The position numbers were made by a program, and so were the translations under genes. A stretch of 64,000 bases of DNA from Nemertoderma westbladi (taxonomy: Eukaryota; Xenacoelomorpha; Nemertodermatida; Nemertodermatidae): NCBI GenBank assembly GCA_032718475.1, contig JAUCBJ010008009.1:62001-126000 (forward strand), given 5' to 3'. The notes below the pieces were generated by a model. That model saw only the letters and a list, made by a program, of their open reading frames with translations, made no database searches and had not been told where the DNA came from. This document shows, piece by piece, positions 1-10,754 of the stretch (positions are counted from its first letter, which is position 1; every line of letters starts with the position of its first letter).

Positions 1-878
1 ATTACCGAAGGGGTGATTTCAAGAACAGGCCTACTTATTTCAGGCTCATCTACTATAGTAGGGAGTCTTTCTATTGTAATTATTTGGTCTGTGGGTTCTG
101 TACTCTCTAAGTTGGTGTTATTTAGTTGCCTTCTAACAGCTGGAGGCAAATCAGGCAATTTCTGACGGTGGAATGTTCTTTTACGTCTGCTTAGACGAGA
201 TCTATTTCCTTTGCCTTCAGTATCGGTGGTATCGCCTTCTTCAGATGATGTATACCCCTGTCTTTTGGGAGTAGATCGACTCATCATCTGCATATTACTA
301 GCTGTTAACTGTTTATTGAAGTTGTCTTGCCTCTCTTGAAGATTTTCCAACTCTAGTTGGGTTGCCTCTTCAGATGCCCTCCGTTCTGCTTCTGCCACTG
401 CCTCTGCTGTTTTTCTTTCGGCTTCTGCCGCTGCCACTGCTGCTGCCGCTTTCCTTTCCGCTTCGGCCTCTGCCACTGCTGCCTTTCTTTCCGCTTCTGC
501 CTCTGCCACTGCTGCTGCCGCCTTTCTTTCCGCTTCTGCCTCTGCCACTGCTGCTGCCACTGCCGCTGCCTTTCTATCTTCTATACGTTTTTTCTTTAAT
601 TGTTCTTCCTTTTCTCTAACGATGCGGAGTTGTTCATCGAATTTAGCTTGGTTCGCCGCTAACCTATCCACATCAATTGCATCTAACACAAGTTTGGCTC
701 CTTCGCTATTAGGGCTAAGTCCCTCTAGCCTTCTCCTCAACTCTTCATCTCCCACAAAGCGTTGATAGTCTGACAGATAGATGTCAATGGCATCCCTCTT
801 ATGCGGTTTCTCTGCTGTCACTTCGCTCTCGGTCGTATCTAGTAGACTGTCTGACAGGTTCTGCTTAGTATCAGACAT
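1..878 (-). CDS. Gag-like protein of LTR retrotransposon, left copy (partial, 3' end beyond window)
   Basis: An uninterrupted minus-strand frame runs from ATG (876-878) to the window edge, about 293 codons. The order is a short acidic N-terminus, a conserved block containing DAIDIYLSDYQRF (about residues 29-41), then a long Ala/Glu/Lys-rich stretch made of repeated AEAERKAA-type units (about residues 97-170). That stretch is probably a coiled coil. A basic RSRLSRRKR patch and a Pro-rich linker follow. The right-hand copy at 62076 is collinear and reaches a capsid-like motif, which identifies this as the N-terminal part of Gag; in such elements Gag forms the particle that packages element RNA. 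Compared with the right copy, about 125 residues are missing after residue 20, in frame. The start is chosen because both copies share ATG followed by Ser-Asp-Thr and the homology continues upstream as non-coding leader. Gag is inferred; no protease or polymerase is visible inside the window. Confidence 0.7.
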   Translation of the reverse strand, partial: MSDTKQNLSDSLLDTTESEVTAEKPHKRDAIDIYLSDYQRFVGDEELRRRLEGLSPNSEGAKLVLDAIDVDRLAANQAKFDEQLRIVREKEEQLKKKRIEDRKAAAVAAAVAEAEAERKAAAAVAEAEAERKAAVAEAEAERKAAAAVAAAEAERKTAEAVAEAERRASEEATQLELENLQERQDNFNKQLTASNMQMMSRSTPKRQGYTSSEEGDTTDTEGKGNRSRLSRRKRTFHRQKLPDLPPAVRRQLNNTNLESTEPTDQIITIERLPTIVDEPEISRPVLEITPSV

Positions 879-1009
879 GTTTGTGTTTACAGTTGAATGC
901 CTACTGCTATATTACAGTCTAAGCAAGTCTAGTAATTCAGTATTAACTGCTAGCCTAGTAATTAATTACCGATACTGCTACTCAGTGTAGCGTGATATAT
1001 ATATAATAT

Positions 1010-1385
1010 ATTAAAATACCGGTATGCTTATAGTATATATAAGTATTATTACAGACTAGGTTTATCTCAGAATACCGGTATAATTTTAGCACAAATATAT
1101 ATAAATATATAATAGGCCTATCGGGAATACCGGTATACAGCTTACAATTTGTAGTATATATAATTCTGGACTAGAATTAATTACAAGTACCGGTATAATT
1201 TCAGCCTAAATTTATAGAAATAAAGATAATAGGCCTATCGTAAATACCGGTATGCAGTTTACACTTATAGTATATATATAAGTATAATTACAAACTAGAA
1301 TTAATTACAGAATACCGGTATGATTTCAACCTAAAATTCATAAAAATAAATATAATAAGCCTATTATAAATACCGGTATATCAAT
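1010..1385 (-). repeat. About 118-bp tandem repeats carrying palindromic TACCGGTA, left leader
   Basis: The motif ATACCGGTAT or a close variant recurs at about 1016, 1073, 1131, 1190, 1247, 1314 and 1371. It alternates between two spacer types, so a roughly 118-bp unit is repeated about three times. TACCGGTA is a perfect palindrome. The right copy has the same array at about 61680-61945, so it is a structural part of the element's leader just upstream of gag. Confidence 0.7.
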
Positions 1386-2334
1386 TATTTTAAATAACTG
1401 AATTTCTGAATTTTAAGGGTTACTTGGTTACTTTAACTTACTTTATTGCCGTTATTTAAGCAGTAGTCCAACTGATATTGAGACCTAATTGTTGTATGGC
1501 AGGCCTACTATTTATAAATCGTTTGAGTTGATTTATAATATATATATACCCGTTTTAATGGGTTTAGTCAATGTTTGAAATAAATGTTATTATTTCTGGG
1601 GAGTAATCACTACACAAAGCGGTGCGCTTTCAGTGAAGTGTTACTTATAGGACACTAAAACAAATAATTCTAATTTACCTAAGTTACTTAATACTATAAA
1701 TTACGTACAATTCGGGTGAGATTACAATCTCTAAATAAACACAAAAAATTTACAAAAAACACAAAATACGAATTTTTAGGGTAATTTTACAAGAAGTCTA
1801 CAAACCAGCCTAACAAAGGGTTAGAAATCTGGTTATTACAACGGACAGGGTACTGCGGTTATTTGAAAATAATACGTAGTAGTAAATACACTGCGTTGTC
1901 CAGATAGGAAAATACCACCGCCTGACGACCTATAGCCGTATCGCTATAGGTTCTACGTTATGTATCACGGAGTGTTCCTACCTAGAAGTTAATAGAGCTA
2001 ATCGAATGTGCCTATCAACCACTTTACAACACAAATATAATGCCTACACTAATTATTTTCGGAAAGCACTGTACACTAAACCCTAAATTAGGTACGAGTA
2101 CTTGTACAACAGATAATCAGTAATTAAATATACTTGAACAGCTAAAAGAACCACGGCATCTGCTGGAGTGACCGATGCACAAAATCACCAGTCTTTACCT
2201 ACGCCAAGCAGCCCGTGTAGTACCGAGGTTAATTTAACTATAGCGGTATGTATAACAAACACAATTACTGTAGGAACAAACTCGGGGACTTGAATGTTGC
2301 GAATAATCGCATAAACTCTGAATAATAAATATTA

Positions 2335-2960
2335 CGCTACGCGTACAAACCACTCAAACAAAAATGCAGACTAAATACTGACAGACTACTATCAAGCCTA
2401 AATAAACTACAGGACATGCAGACTCCGAAATAGTTAGGTAGTATGCGTTCTAACCCAGTAGTACGACTTATTCTTTAATTGGGGGTTTACTTTACAGCAA
2501 TGGCTACCCCAACTTCCCAACCGTTCTTTATCGGACAAGGGCTCTACACACACTGCAATCCGTTCAGACCTAATAACAGACAGACAACTATCCAGCCTAC
2601 AAATTATCTAAATGATATTATACGCTACCTGTACAGACTACACAAACAAAGTACAGACCAAACGATGGCAGACTACTCTCAAGCCTAAATAAACTACAGG
2701 ACATGCAGACTCCGAAATAGTTAGGTAGTATGCGTTCTAACCCAGTAGTACGACTTATTCTTTAATTGGGGGTTTACTTTACAGCAATGGCTACCCCAAC
2801 TTCCCAACCGTTCTTTATCGGACAGGTGACCTACACACACTGCAATCCGTTCAGACTTAACAGCAATCAGACAACAGCTCAGCCTACAACTTGTCTGTAC
2901 AATCTGATCAGGCTTACACGCCTTCTGTTCAATACTGGCCTACAAACAAATAAAACTTGA
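2335..2960 (-). repeat. 287-bp tandem duplication in the leader, left copy
   Basis: The segment beginning AATAAACTACAGGACATGCA at 2401 recurs at 2688 (period 287) with long near-identical tracts. The duplication is also present, with the same period, in the right copy (about 60185-60760). It therefore predates the split of the two copies. Confidence 0.8.
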
Positions 2961-3450
2961 CAGAAATAAGTAAAAATCTCAATAAAAAACCAGGGCTGCA
3001 GTCCCTGATTAATTATTAAGGCCTACTGGTATATAATAATCAAAATCGAATAATACTGCTGTAGGTACCGGTCCGGATGATCAGGCAGTCAGGCCTACTG
3101 GTTACCGGTCGACCGGTACTTTCGACTTTATTGCTTACTGCAATAAAGAAGCTATATCCTTTAATGTTCGCGCTTTCAGACCTTTGGCAGTTTAACCCAC
3201 CAAATTAAGATGTCTTCTAGATATTAAATCGGTTTTTAGTCTATGACAAGTATTTGATTCACTACACTAGTCGAAACCAATCTGTGCGCGATCATTCACC
3301 CGCTGGATATTCCCGGGAGATTGGGTTCGACGGTTTAATTTTATTGCTATGTAAGCCTAATGTATTATTCGACTGACAGTATTATATAATCTCTGACAAT
3401 ATTATTCACCTTCGGGAATATTAACAGTTCCTTTAGGACGTGGCGCTTTA

Positions 3451-3460
3451 TCTATATAAA
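3451..3460 (-). promoter_or_regulatory. Predicted LTR core promoter (TATA-like)
   Basis: On the minus strand a TTTATATAGA motif stands about 110 bp upstream of an AATAAA (3340-3345). The right copy has a weaker TTTAAATAGA at the equivalent place (59493-59502). The downstream 20-bp block is identical in both copies, which suggests constraint or recent common origin. Confidence 0.35.
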
Positions 3461-4351
3461 CAGAGTTATGACTTAAACTACTCACAACGATATGGCTCAA
3501 TTATAATTCACATATATGGCGCATTCTTTAGGAATTGCTTCTTTAACAGACTCACTCATACACAATGCTGCACAATACTGCACACTAATCTGCCAATCTT
3601 CACTGATTTTAGTCACATATAAAAGGAACACAGACTGACTCATGTAGGGTCTATCAAATAACATTAGATTCACTTCAAACCACTTCAACATAAGTCACAA
3701 TCGTTATTGGTAACCTTTCTCTCTTACCTTCGGTATATCAAGAATATTGGGTTTCGGGGTTATTTATCGTTATTCCAAATATAATAATTCATCAACCATA
3801 TTATGAAGAACTGACAGTAAATAGCAGTATAAAACAACAATGAAAACACTGATTGTTATGAGTTTGCAATGTTTCAGCAGTCAGTATGTATGATCAGTTA
3901 GCAGTGAGATATTTACAGTTAAAGGATATATGTCCTTATAATTAAACCTACTAGTGTAAGACTAAAAACTGAAACACGGAGGTGCCAAAAGCCGGTTCTT
4001 AGGCTCTGGGCAAAAACATAACACTGAACTACTGAGTTTCTGTATATACCTCCAACACAGAGACAACAAACGCTCTGATTGGTCAACCTGAACAACGAGA
4101 GAACAAAGAAACAAAGAAACGTCGACGTGGCAATATCAGCTGCTAGCCGTCGTCATGGTAGCGACACTGTTTTCAAAAGTATCGAGCTTTTACGTCACGG
4201 AATTACGGATTATGTCCTCTAAAGTACAAATACAGAAGAAATAGCTTTTATGTCCGCTAAAACACCAGTACAGCAAGGACACGGCCTTTTTATGCCTGGT
4301 AAACCAACTACAGAGTATTTTACGGGAAAAATAAGGAAAAATAACCGGACA

Positions 4352-5520
4352 ATTCAGCAAAAGCTTTTACAATGGAGACTGATTGAAGGAATTATGTCAA
4401 AGAATCTCCCCGCAGTCATGACTTTTGTGGACTTCAAGAAGGCATTCGACTCCATCCATAGAGCTAAAATGAGCTTAAAGATAAAAATAAAAAGAGCTTA
4501 TCGAATGCCAGAAGTAATTGTTGCTGGCATTGGATTGTTATATTGTGACACAGAAGCGCAGGTACTCTCACAGGTACTCTCTACTCTAATGGTGAAACTG
4601 AGTTTTTCTCAATCCTGGCTGGCGTACTGCAAGGGGACACATTAGCAACATTACTATTTGTAATTGTGCTGGATTACGCAATGAGGACAGCCACAAAGGG
4701 TGAAGATCTGGGATTCACATTTCAAGAACGCAGAAGTAGTAGATATCCGGCAACTACAGTCACAGACACCGACTTTGTGGATGACATCGCCCTGCTCTCT
4801 AATACGCTAGCAGATGCACAGCTTCTACTAAATAAAGTGGAGAGGGCTGCTAAGGAGGTTGGATTGCATATAAATGCTATGCTACCAAGACCGAATTCGT
4901 GACCTTTAATGTTGATGGAAACTTGACAACCATTGATAATAATCAACTAAGGAAGGTCAACGACTTCCAGTACCTTGGATCATGGATAGAGAGTAGCAAA
5001 AAGGACATAGAAGTTAGGAAATCAAAGGCTTGGGTAGCTCTATCAAAAATGGATACCATCTGAAGACTAAGTTCTTTCGAGCCATAGTGGAAAGTGTATT
5101 TTTATATGGGGGTGAGACCTGGACACTGACTAAATCACTTTGAATTGATGTTTGCTACACAAGACTACTAAAGGCAGCCCTAAACATCAGCTGGAGACAA
5201 CACATGACAAACGCCGAGCTTTATGGTACAATACCACCTGTATCAACCACCCTCCTTGAACGCAGATTAAGATTCCGTGGGCACTGCTGGTGAAGTAGAG
5301 ACGAGGTCTTACCAGATCTACTTTTCTGGCAACCAACTCATGGAAAGCGTAGTCGTGGACGACCAGCCATAACATATATAGATCAACTTGAAAGGGATAC
5401 TGAACTTGGGAGAATCGAAATTATGACAACTATGGAGAATCAGAAGAAGAATCATGCAGATTTAGATAGAGTATGGTTCTGGTAGTGTAAGTATGTCTGG
5501 GGGTATTATCGCACCTCTCC
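4352..5520 (+). pseudogene. LINE family A, degraded reverse-transcriptase region
   Basis: Translation in shifting plus-strand frames gives reverse-transcriptase blocks in order: FVDFKKAFDSIH (about 4425-4455), GVLQGDT (about 4625), TDTDFVDDIALLS (about 4765-4800, the catalytic ADD changed to VDD), then the C-terminal YLGSWIES, LFRGHCW-type and WQPTHGKRSRGRP blocks to about 5370. Several stops and frameshifts (for example at about 5060, 5142 and 5293) make it non-functional. The 5' end is truncated and abuts the LTR retrotransposon. A second copy lies at 8361-9165 (minus) and a split copy at 45955/51779. The family is an APE-type non-LTR element; I could not place the clade from motifs alone. 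Confidence 0.8.
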
Positions 5521-6476
5521 TATAGATGGTGCTAAGATTGGTGATAAGTTTGGATTGGGGCGGGAGATTTTGATCCAGAAGTTTTTAAGTCGAATAATTT
5601 TGAATTTGTCATATTTAATATATTCATTTATTCATATGTTCCACCACGTTTGTTGCGTTTGTATCATTTGTTATTTGTTTTGGGCGAAAAATGTATTTTG
5701 TTATGTCAATGTTATTCTCAGGGCCAATATCGTGGTTTTTAACGAATGTTAATGGAAATGTATTGGAGTAGCAGTAGATGCAGAATGTGGAACAATACGT
5801 CGACGTTATCTCGTGGATGGACACTGGACAGGTGGTGTCTACACTGAAAGTGAAAACATTCACTTTCAGCTGCAATGAAAAATGTAATTTGGTGGAGTAA
5901 TTTTCGTTTAAAAGAAATGGCAATTAGGGGGAAAGGAGTGGGAAGATAGGATGCAGAAATATAGAATACTTATAGTGTATACAAAACTCGAGAAAACTAA
6001 TAAACTTATATAATAACAAGATAATCTTAAATATAATTAAAGGTCATTTAAACTGGTTGAAACCGAAGTGGCTAAGCCGTGAGGGCATCTAGCGTATAAA
6101 TTTGAAGAGATTGGCCTAGGCCTACATAGTAATTTAAAAAAATGTAAACAAAAACTAAAACAAAAAAAACAAAAAATGTCGAAAAAATAATTGTTTATAA
6201 AATTTTTATACTGATTAAGTGTATATTCATTTCATGTAATAAAACTTATACTAAACCTGGTTAGTGGAAGAAAGGTTCTGTAATGATTAGGTCTCTAATT
6301 TAGGTCAGTGCCTATTGCAACATGTAATTATTGTGTAATATAATATAATCTTATTGAAACCACCACGCAAATAACCTAGTTTAGGTTAACGCTTGTCGCA
6401 TAAGAGTAATATAATGTAATAGTATGGAAGCGCATCCTCTAAAGGTTATAATCCGCTATTATCATTTGTGTTTCAG
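5521..6476. other. Intergenic or intronic, no gene seen
   Basis: AT-rich sequence with only short frames. It may contain the upstream exon and intron belonging to the secreted-peptide exon at 6477, but no convincing ATG plus donor was recognised. Confidence 0.4.
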
Positions 6477-6695
6477 GGGCATCAGGTTCAATTGATTATC
6501 TGCATAGTGTTAGTCTATGTTTGTTTATCTATGGTTGTTGGGGAGACCCCTGAACTGTTGAGTGCATGTAGTGGGATTTGCTCGTCGAATTGTGGAGGTG
6601 ACTCTGTGGAAGATTGCACATCGGTATGTTTCATTGAAGCTATCAGCAGTTCACTCGAAGACGCCGTGGCCATTGCATTGGGAGCTTGTACTTAA
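6477..6695 (+). CDS. Terminal exon of a small secreted Cys-rich protein
   Basis: A good 3' splice site (TTTGTGTTTCAG, ending 6476) precedes an open frame that ends at TAA 6693-6695. The exon encodes a hydrophobic segment resembling a signal peptide core (LIICIVLVYVCLSMVV), then a mature part of about 50 residues with six cysteines spaced C-X3-C-X3-C-X7-C-X3-C-Xn-C and a C-terminal Cys-Thr. Paired CxxxC motifs can form a helical hairpin, but no family was recognised. No in-frame ATG precedes the hydrophobic stretch within the exon, so the initiator Met must lie in an upstream exon. It is the only frame here with a splice site, signal-like segment and patterned cysteines together. It could be a host-defence or signalling peptide; function is unknown. 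Confidence 0.45.
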   Translation, partial: GHQVQLIICIVLVYVCLSMVVGETPELLSACSGICSSNCGGDSVEDCTSVCFIEAISSSLEDAVAIALGACT

Positions 6696-7129
6696 ATAAT
6701 ATATTCTATAGGTGGCCTACTGTACCATGTCTGTAGGTAGATACTGTACAGTATCCATAGTAACTCGTATTGGTGATTGTTACATAAATGAGTTGAGTAT
6801 ATAGCCATGTCCACAGTCACCTGTACCTAAGGATTATACTACTCATTGATCGTAGTGGTTCCAATGTTAATTTTCCAACAGTTACACAAACGGAAAACAC
6901 AAGGGTAACAAACCGATGGGTTTTATTCTGCATGTAACAGATTATTTGGCCTTCTGAAAAGGTGCCTAGACCTAGAAGTGGGATTCTATTGCAACATCTA
7001 TGTGGCGGGGAGTGCCTTTGCGATGCGAGACTATAATAGGTAAGTTAGATAGTTAAGAGAAGAGAGTTAAGAAGACAGATAAGTTGATCTGATCGCATCA
7101 AATATTTCATCAGAAATCCCATAGGCTAG

Positions 7130-7800
7130 CAAGCAGTATTTTGAACATTGCCTTTATTGGTGGTTTCGACACGGTCATATTGAAGAAGTCTACAAAATGA
7201 CTTGTCAAATATATATCATTCTTTGTAGATAGTCATTCAATAATTTTGCCAAAATTTACTCCAAGATGCCTCTCCCAATTCGGAAACCATTCTGGTTGCC
7301 ATGAGAGATTTCCTATTCATAATATCTGATCAACAAAAAAATGGAGAGGATACCTTTCTTGAGGACTGGAATCAGATGATTTGTCTTCAATTCTCATGGA
7401 AAAAATGCATTTCGATACATTTTCACATGAGTATGGGGTTTAATAGTCTCCGGCATTCCTCTATCTTGAAAACCTTAGGTGGTACTCCATAGATGCTAAA
7501 TGCTCTATTACATTGGTTTTGTTACATTATAACAAAAATAAGTGATTTATATATTTTTATATACTTTTATATGTGATTTGCGGCTGCTTCAATTCAATTC
7601 AATTTATTTATCATAGTTATGAAATATTACATAATATTCCGTAATTATAGCTTTAACCTCTACAAATGTTATATCACTAATAGCAATACGGATGGTATAG
7701 AGTACTGTACTTATATGATGGTTATTGAGTAGTTTCTCGAAATGTTCGTACAATCTGTCAGATGTTCAGCTGGTGCACCAACATTTAATCAGTGGTAGTT
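7130..7800 (-). pseudogene. LINE family B-like fragment, highly degraded
   Basis: Minus-strand translation shows HFVDFFNMT at about 7180-7200 and GNQNGFRIGRG at about 7265-7300, matching the FVDFF and NQNGFRKGRG blocks of family B reverse transcriptase. The 7440-7500 segment parallels the GVPPEFFKI region, and 7735-7790 parallels the region further upstream in the ORF. Many frame breaks show it is an old remnant. Confidence 0.6.
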
Positions 7801-8170
7801 GGGTCACCCTTTCGTCCAGCATTACGTAGCTTTCAGCTGCGACATTTTACAATCAATGCCTTCATTGCTGCATTGTCTTATGAGTTTCACTGTTTGTTAT
7901 TTTTGGAGCTTGAGAGTTAGGAGCAGAACTTTTCGTTAGCCTCAACATAATATTCACACGTTTTCCTTTTTTTCAGAATGCGCTGATCTGGCCAAGGTAT
8001 TTTCATATTAGATACCTCAACTGTGGTGTTGTCCTCCTTATTTAGGTTACTTTAAGGATAGAGCAGTCATTAGGTGTGTAACACTTTTTTAGCCTGAAAT
8101 GAACAGCAATTATAATTAATGCAACTGTAATAAATGATAATTTAAAGTGATTTTATTTAGAAAGGGAAAA

Positions 8171-8245
8171 AACCGAGGACTCACATCACCATGGGTTACA
8201 GTCTATCATCCATCAGTAGGCAGTTGTAGCGCTAACCAGTTTCGG
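8171..8245 (-). repeat. Possible decayed relative of the hammerhead/SINE repeat
   Basis: The minus strand reads ACTGGTTAGCGCTAC, then after an insertion CTACTGATGG and GATAGACTGTAAC. The order and spacing resemble the hammerhead copies at 41452 and 45110, but CTGATGA and GAAA are both damaged. Tentative. Confidence 0.25.
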
Positions 8246-8360
8246 CACCTTTCCTGTGACACTTGCTTTCTTATTTAGTCTACTTCTATGAACAGAAAGT
8301 GTTAAGTTGCATGATTCAAATTGAACCCCGGCATTGTGCTTCCTCATTTTTACCACAACT

Positions 8361-9165
8361 TCTACTACTACTAGGTCGAGCGAACTCGGACAGTGGAAAT
8401 GAGATCCTTCCGGGCTTCCCGATTCTCCATAGTTCTTGCCATTTCGTTTCTCCCAAGTTCAGTATCCCTTTCAAGTTGATCTATATATGTTATGGCCAGT
8501 TGTCCACGACTACGCTTTCCATGAGTTGGTTGCCAGAAAAGTAGATCTGGTAAGACCTCGTCTCTACTTCACCAGCAGTGCCCACGGAATCTTAATCTGC
8601 GTTCACGGAGGGTGGTTGATACAGGTGGTATTGTACCATAAAGCTCGGCGTTTGTCATGTGTTGTCTCCAGTTGATGTTTAGGGCTGCCCTTAGTAGTCT
8701 TGTGTAGCAACCAACAATTCGTTGCTCAAGTGATTTAGTCAGTGTCCAGGTCTCACCCCCGTAGAAAAATACACTTTCCGCTGTGGCTCGAAAGAACTTA
8801 GTCTTCAGGTGCCTGGAGAGATCTGATTTCCAGATGGTATCCATTTTTGATAGTGCTACCCAAGCCTTTGCTTTCCTAACTTCTATGTCCTTTTTGCTAC
8901 TCTCTATCCATGATCCAAGGTACTGGAAGTCGTCGACCTTCCTTAGTTGATTATTATCAATGGTTGTCAAGTTTCCATCAACATTAAAGGTCATGAATTC
9001 GGTCTTAGTAGCATTTATGTGCAATCCAACCTCCTTAGCAGCCCTCTCCACTTTATTTAGTAGAAGCTGTGCATCTGCTAGCATATTAGAGAGCAGGGCG
9101 ATGTCATCTGCAAAGTCGGTGTCTGTGACTGTAGTTGCCGGAAATCTACTACTTCTTTTTCCCAC
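8361..9165 (-). pseudogene. LINE family A, second copy (3' end)
   Basis: A 198-codon minus-strand frame (9165-8569) carries TDTDFADDIALLS (intact catalytic ADD), KTEFMTFNVDG, FQYLGSWIESS, YGGETWTLTKS and RRLRFRGHCW. A stop follows and homology then continues toward a (TAG)n-type tail at about 8361-8375. It is 5'-truncated inside the RT domain. It is better preserved than the copy at 4352 and defines the family's C-terminal region. It lies just downstream of the family B element that starts at 9302. Confidence 0.85.
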
Positions 9166-9345
9166 TTTTTACCACTACTTCATTTTACCACAAAATCACA
9201 GTAAAATATAATGATTATCTCAAAAATAAGCAGCTGCCCGAGGATTGATGTAAAAACAATAACTGTATTAGTGCGAGATTCACACCACTTTCTTACCTGA
9301 CTACTACTACTACTAGTATCGGCATGCTGCATTGCAGCTGCATTT

Positions 9346-10156
9346 TTAAGAATGCTGTGCTGGCTTGTCGACACAATTGCGCCGCCACAACATGACATTG
9401 ACATTGCCCATGACATTTGCTAGATCATCCGCATCTTCAAGGCCAGTGTCCTTTAAGATATGTCTCAAGAAAGTCATGGGCTGTCCACCATGCTTATTCA
9501 CTCCATGAGGGTGCCAAAGTACAAGATTATGCACTGGCTGGTCCTCATGGCGAAAGCAATGTCCTGCAAAGCGGAGGCGATTTTGTTCTAGTGTCAAGCT
9601 TGGGGGAACCAATGAGACGCTCCATGGTCCCACGACCTTTACGGAACCCATTCTGATTTCCACGGAGCAGTCTCTCAATGGGATCCCTGATGCGATTTAA
9701 TAGAATTCTATTGTATAGCTTTGCAGCAATCGAGATCAATGAGATTCCCCGAAAAGAACCATAGAGTGTTAGGTTGCCCTTCTTGGGAACAGGCACCAAC
9801 TTATTTGTTTTCATTTCTTGTGGGACTCTTATTGTTCGGTACATGTCTACTATGATGGGATAGATGAGCTTTAAACACTCAGGTATTTTAAAGAACTCAG
9901 GGGGAACACCATCTACTCCACTGGCACGATTGGTCTTAATGCTCTTTGCAGCAGCCTTCACTTCTGCAAAGGAGATATCGCCAATGGGAATATCTGGGAG
10001 TACAGACTCAGACCCTTCTACTTCTATAAAGTTATCAGGCAATACCCTGTCATTATTGAGGAGCTTTTCAAAGTGGGCCTTCCAACCATTGAGGCGATCG
10101 GCTGGTGATTCAGCCTTAACCTTGGTGGTTGGTTGGCTTTTCCGCCCAGTAAGCAA
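9346..10156 (-). pseudogene. LINE family B reverse transcriptase, core deleted
   Basis: The upstream part has NRASGVDGVPPEFFK, LVPVPKKGN, FRGISLIS and NQNGFRKGRG, which are typical fingers-domain blocks. At about 9640 it jumps directly to the C-terminal SLVPPSLTLEQN and RLRFAGHCFR blocks in another frame, so the palm with the catalytic aspartates is absent. It cannot encode an active polymerase. Confidence 0.8.
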
Positions 10157-10754
10157 GTTGATCGATTTCCATGCCTGGGATGATTGCCTGCTGTCGTCAG
10201 CATCATTGATGGCATCAACCTGTTGGTTTATTAGCTCCTGTAGATTAACAGAGTACTGTCTGTTCAGGGACCTAGATGCAGCCTTAACTACATTCTTGGC
10301 CGATGTAGTCTGTTTGAGTCGGGACTCTTTCTGCGCCTTATATAGGTCATTTCGGCACTTCTGGATTTTGTTGTCAGTCCAGGGGGCCCTTTTTCTGTTT
10401 CGAGGTTATACAGGAACTGTTTCTGCAGCTGCTAACTTAGCTGCTTCTGTGAAGGCAGTATAGCCCTCACAGTGATTTGCCGCCTCAAGAGGCAAGAACC
10501 TCATACCTGTTGCTCAGCTGTAGTGTGAAGCTGGATCTCACACTTGGCTGTTGCAACAGAGAGGACCAGTCATGCCGCGGCAAGGCAGATTTCGTTGTTC
10601 TGCTAGCACGCAGACTAAGTCTTACCTTGGCCACAATACGGCGGTGATCACTGGAGAAGGGTCGAAGTGTAAATGCATTACAGTCTTGTATAGAGCTCCT
10701 GTACTTCCTCGAAACAGAATATGGTCTATCTGGGATTTGTGACCACTGGGTCCA

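Larger units (their letters stand above)
879..4351 (-). mobile_element. 5' LTR plus leader of LTR retrotransposon, left copy
   Basis: This non-coding stretch is homologous over its whole length, in inverted orientation, to 58600-62075. The two leaders have almost the same length (about 3,473 and 3,476 bp). The outer end probably begins with TGT (minus strand, 4351), where LINE homology stops abruptly. A CCAAT motif lies at about 4078-4083. A TATA-like sequence (3451-3460) is followed by a block identical in both copies (CGCCACGTCCTAAAGGAACT) and an AATAAA signal at 3340-3345. That is the order promoter, transcript start, poly(A) signal expected of U3-R. The LTR/leader boundary and primer-binding site could not be fixed because the 3' LTR is outside the window. 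Confidence 0.6.

Noticed and set aside
357-619. Leu/Cys-rich plus-strand frames
   Set aside because: They are antisense shadows of the Ala/Glu-rich coiled-coil repeats of the minus-strand gag.
9864-10463. 199-residue plus-strand frame
   Set aside because: Antisense to the family B LINE RT region, which has recognisable motifs on the minus strand.
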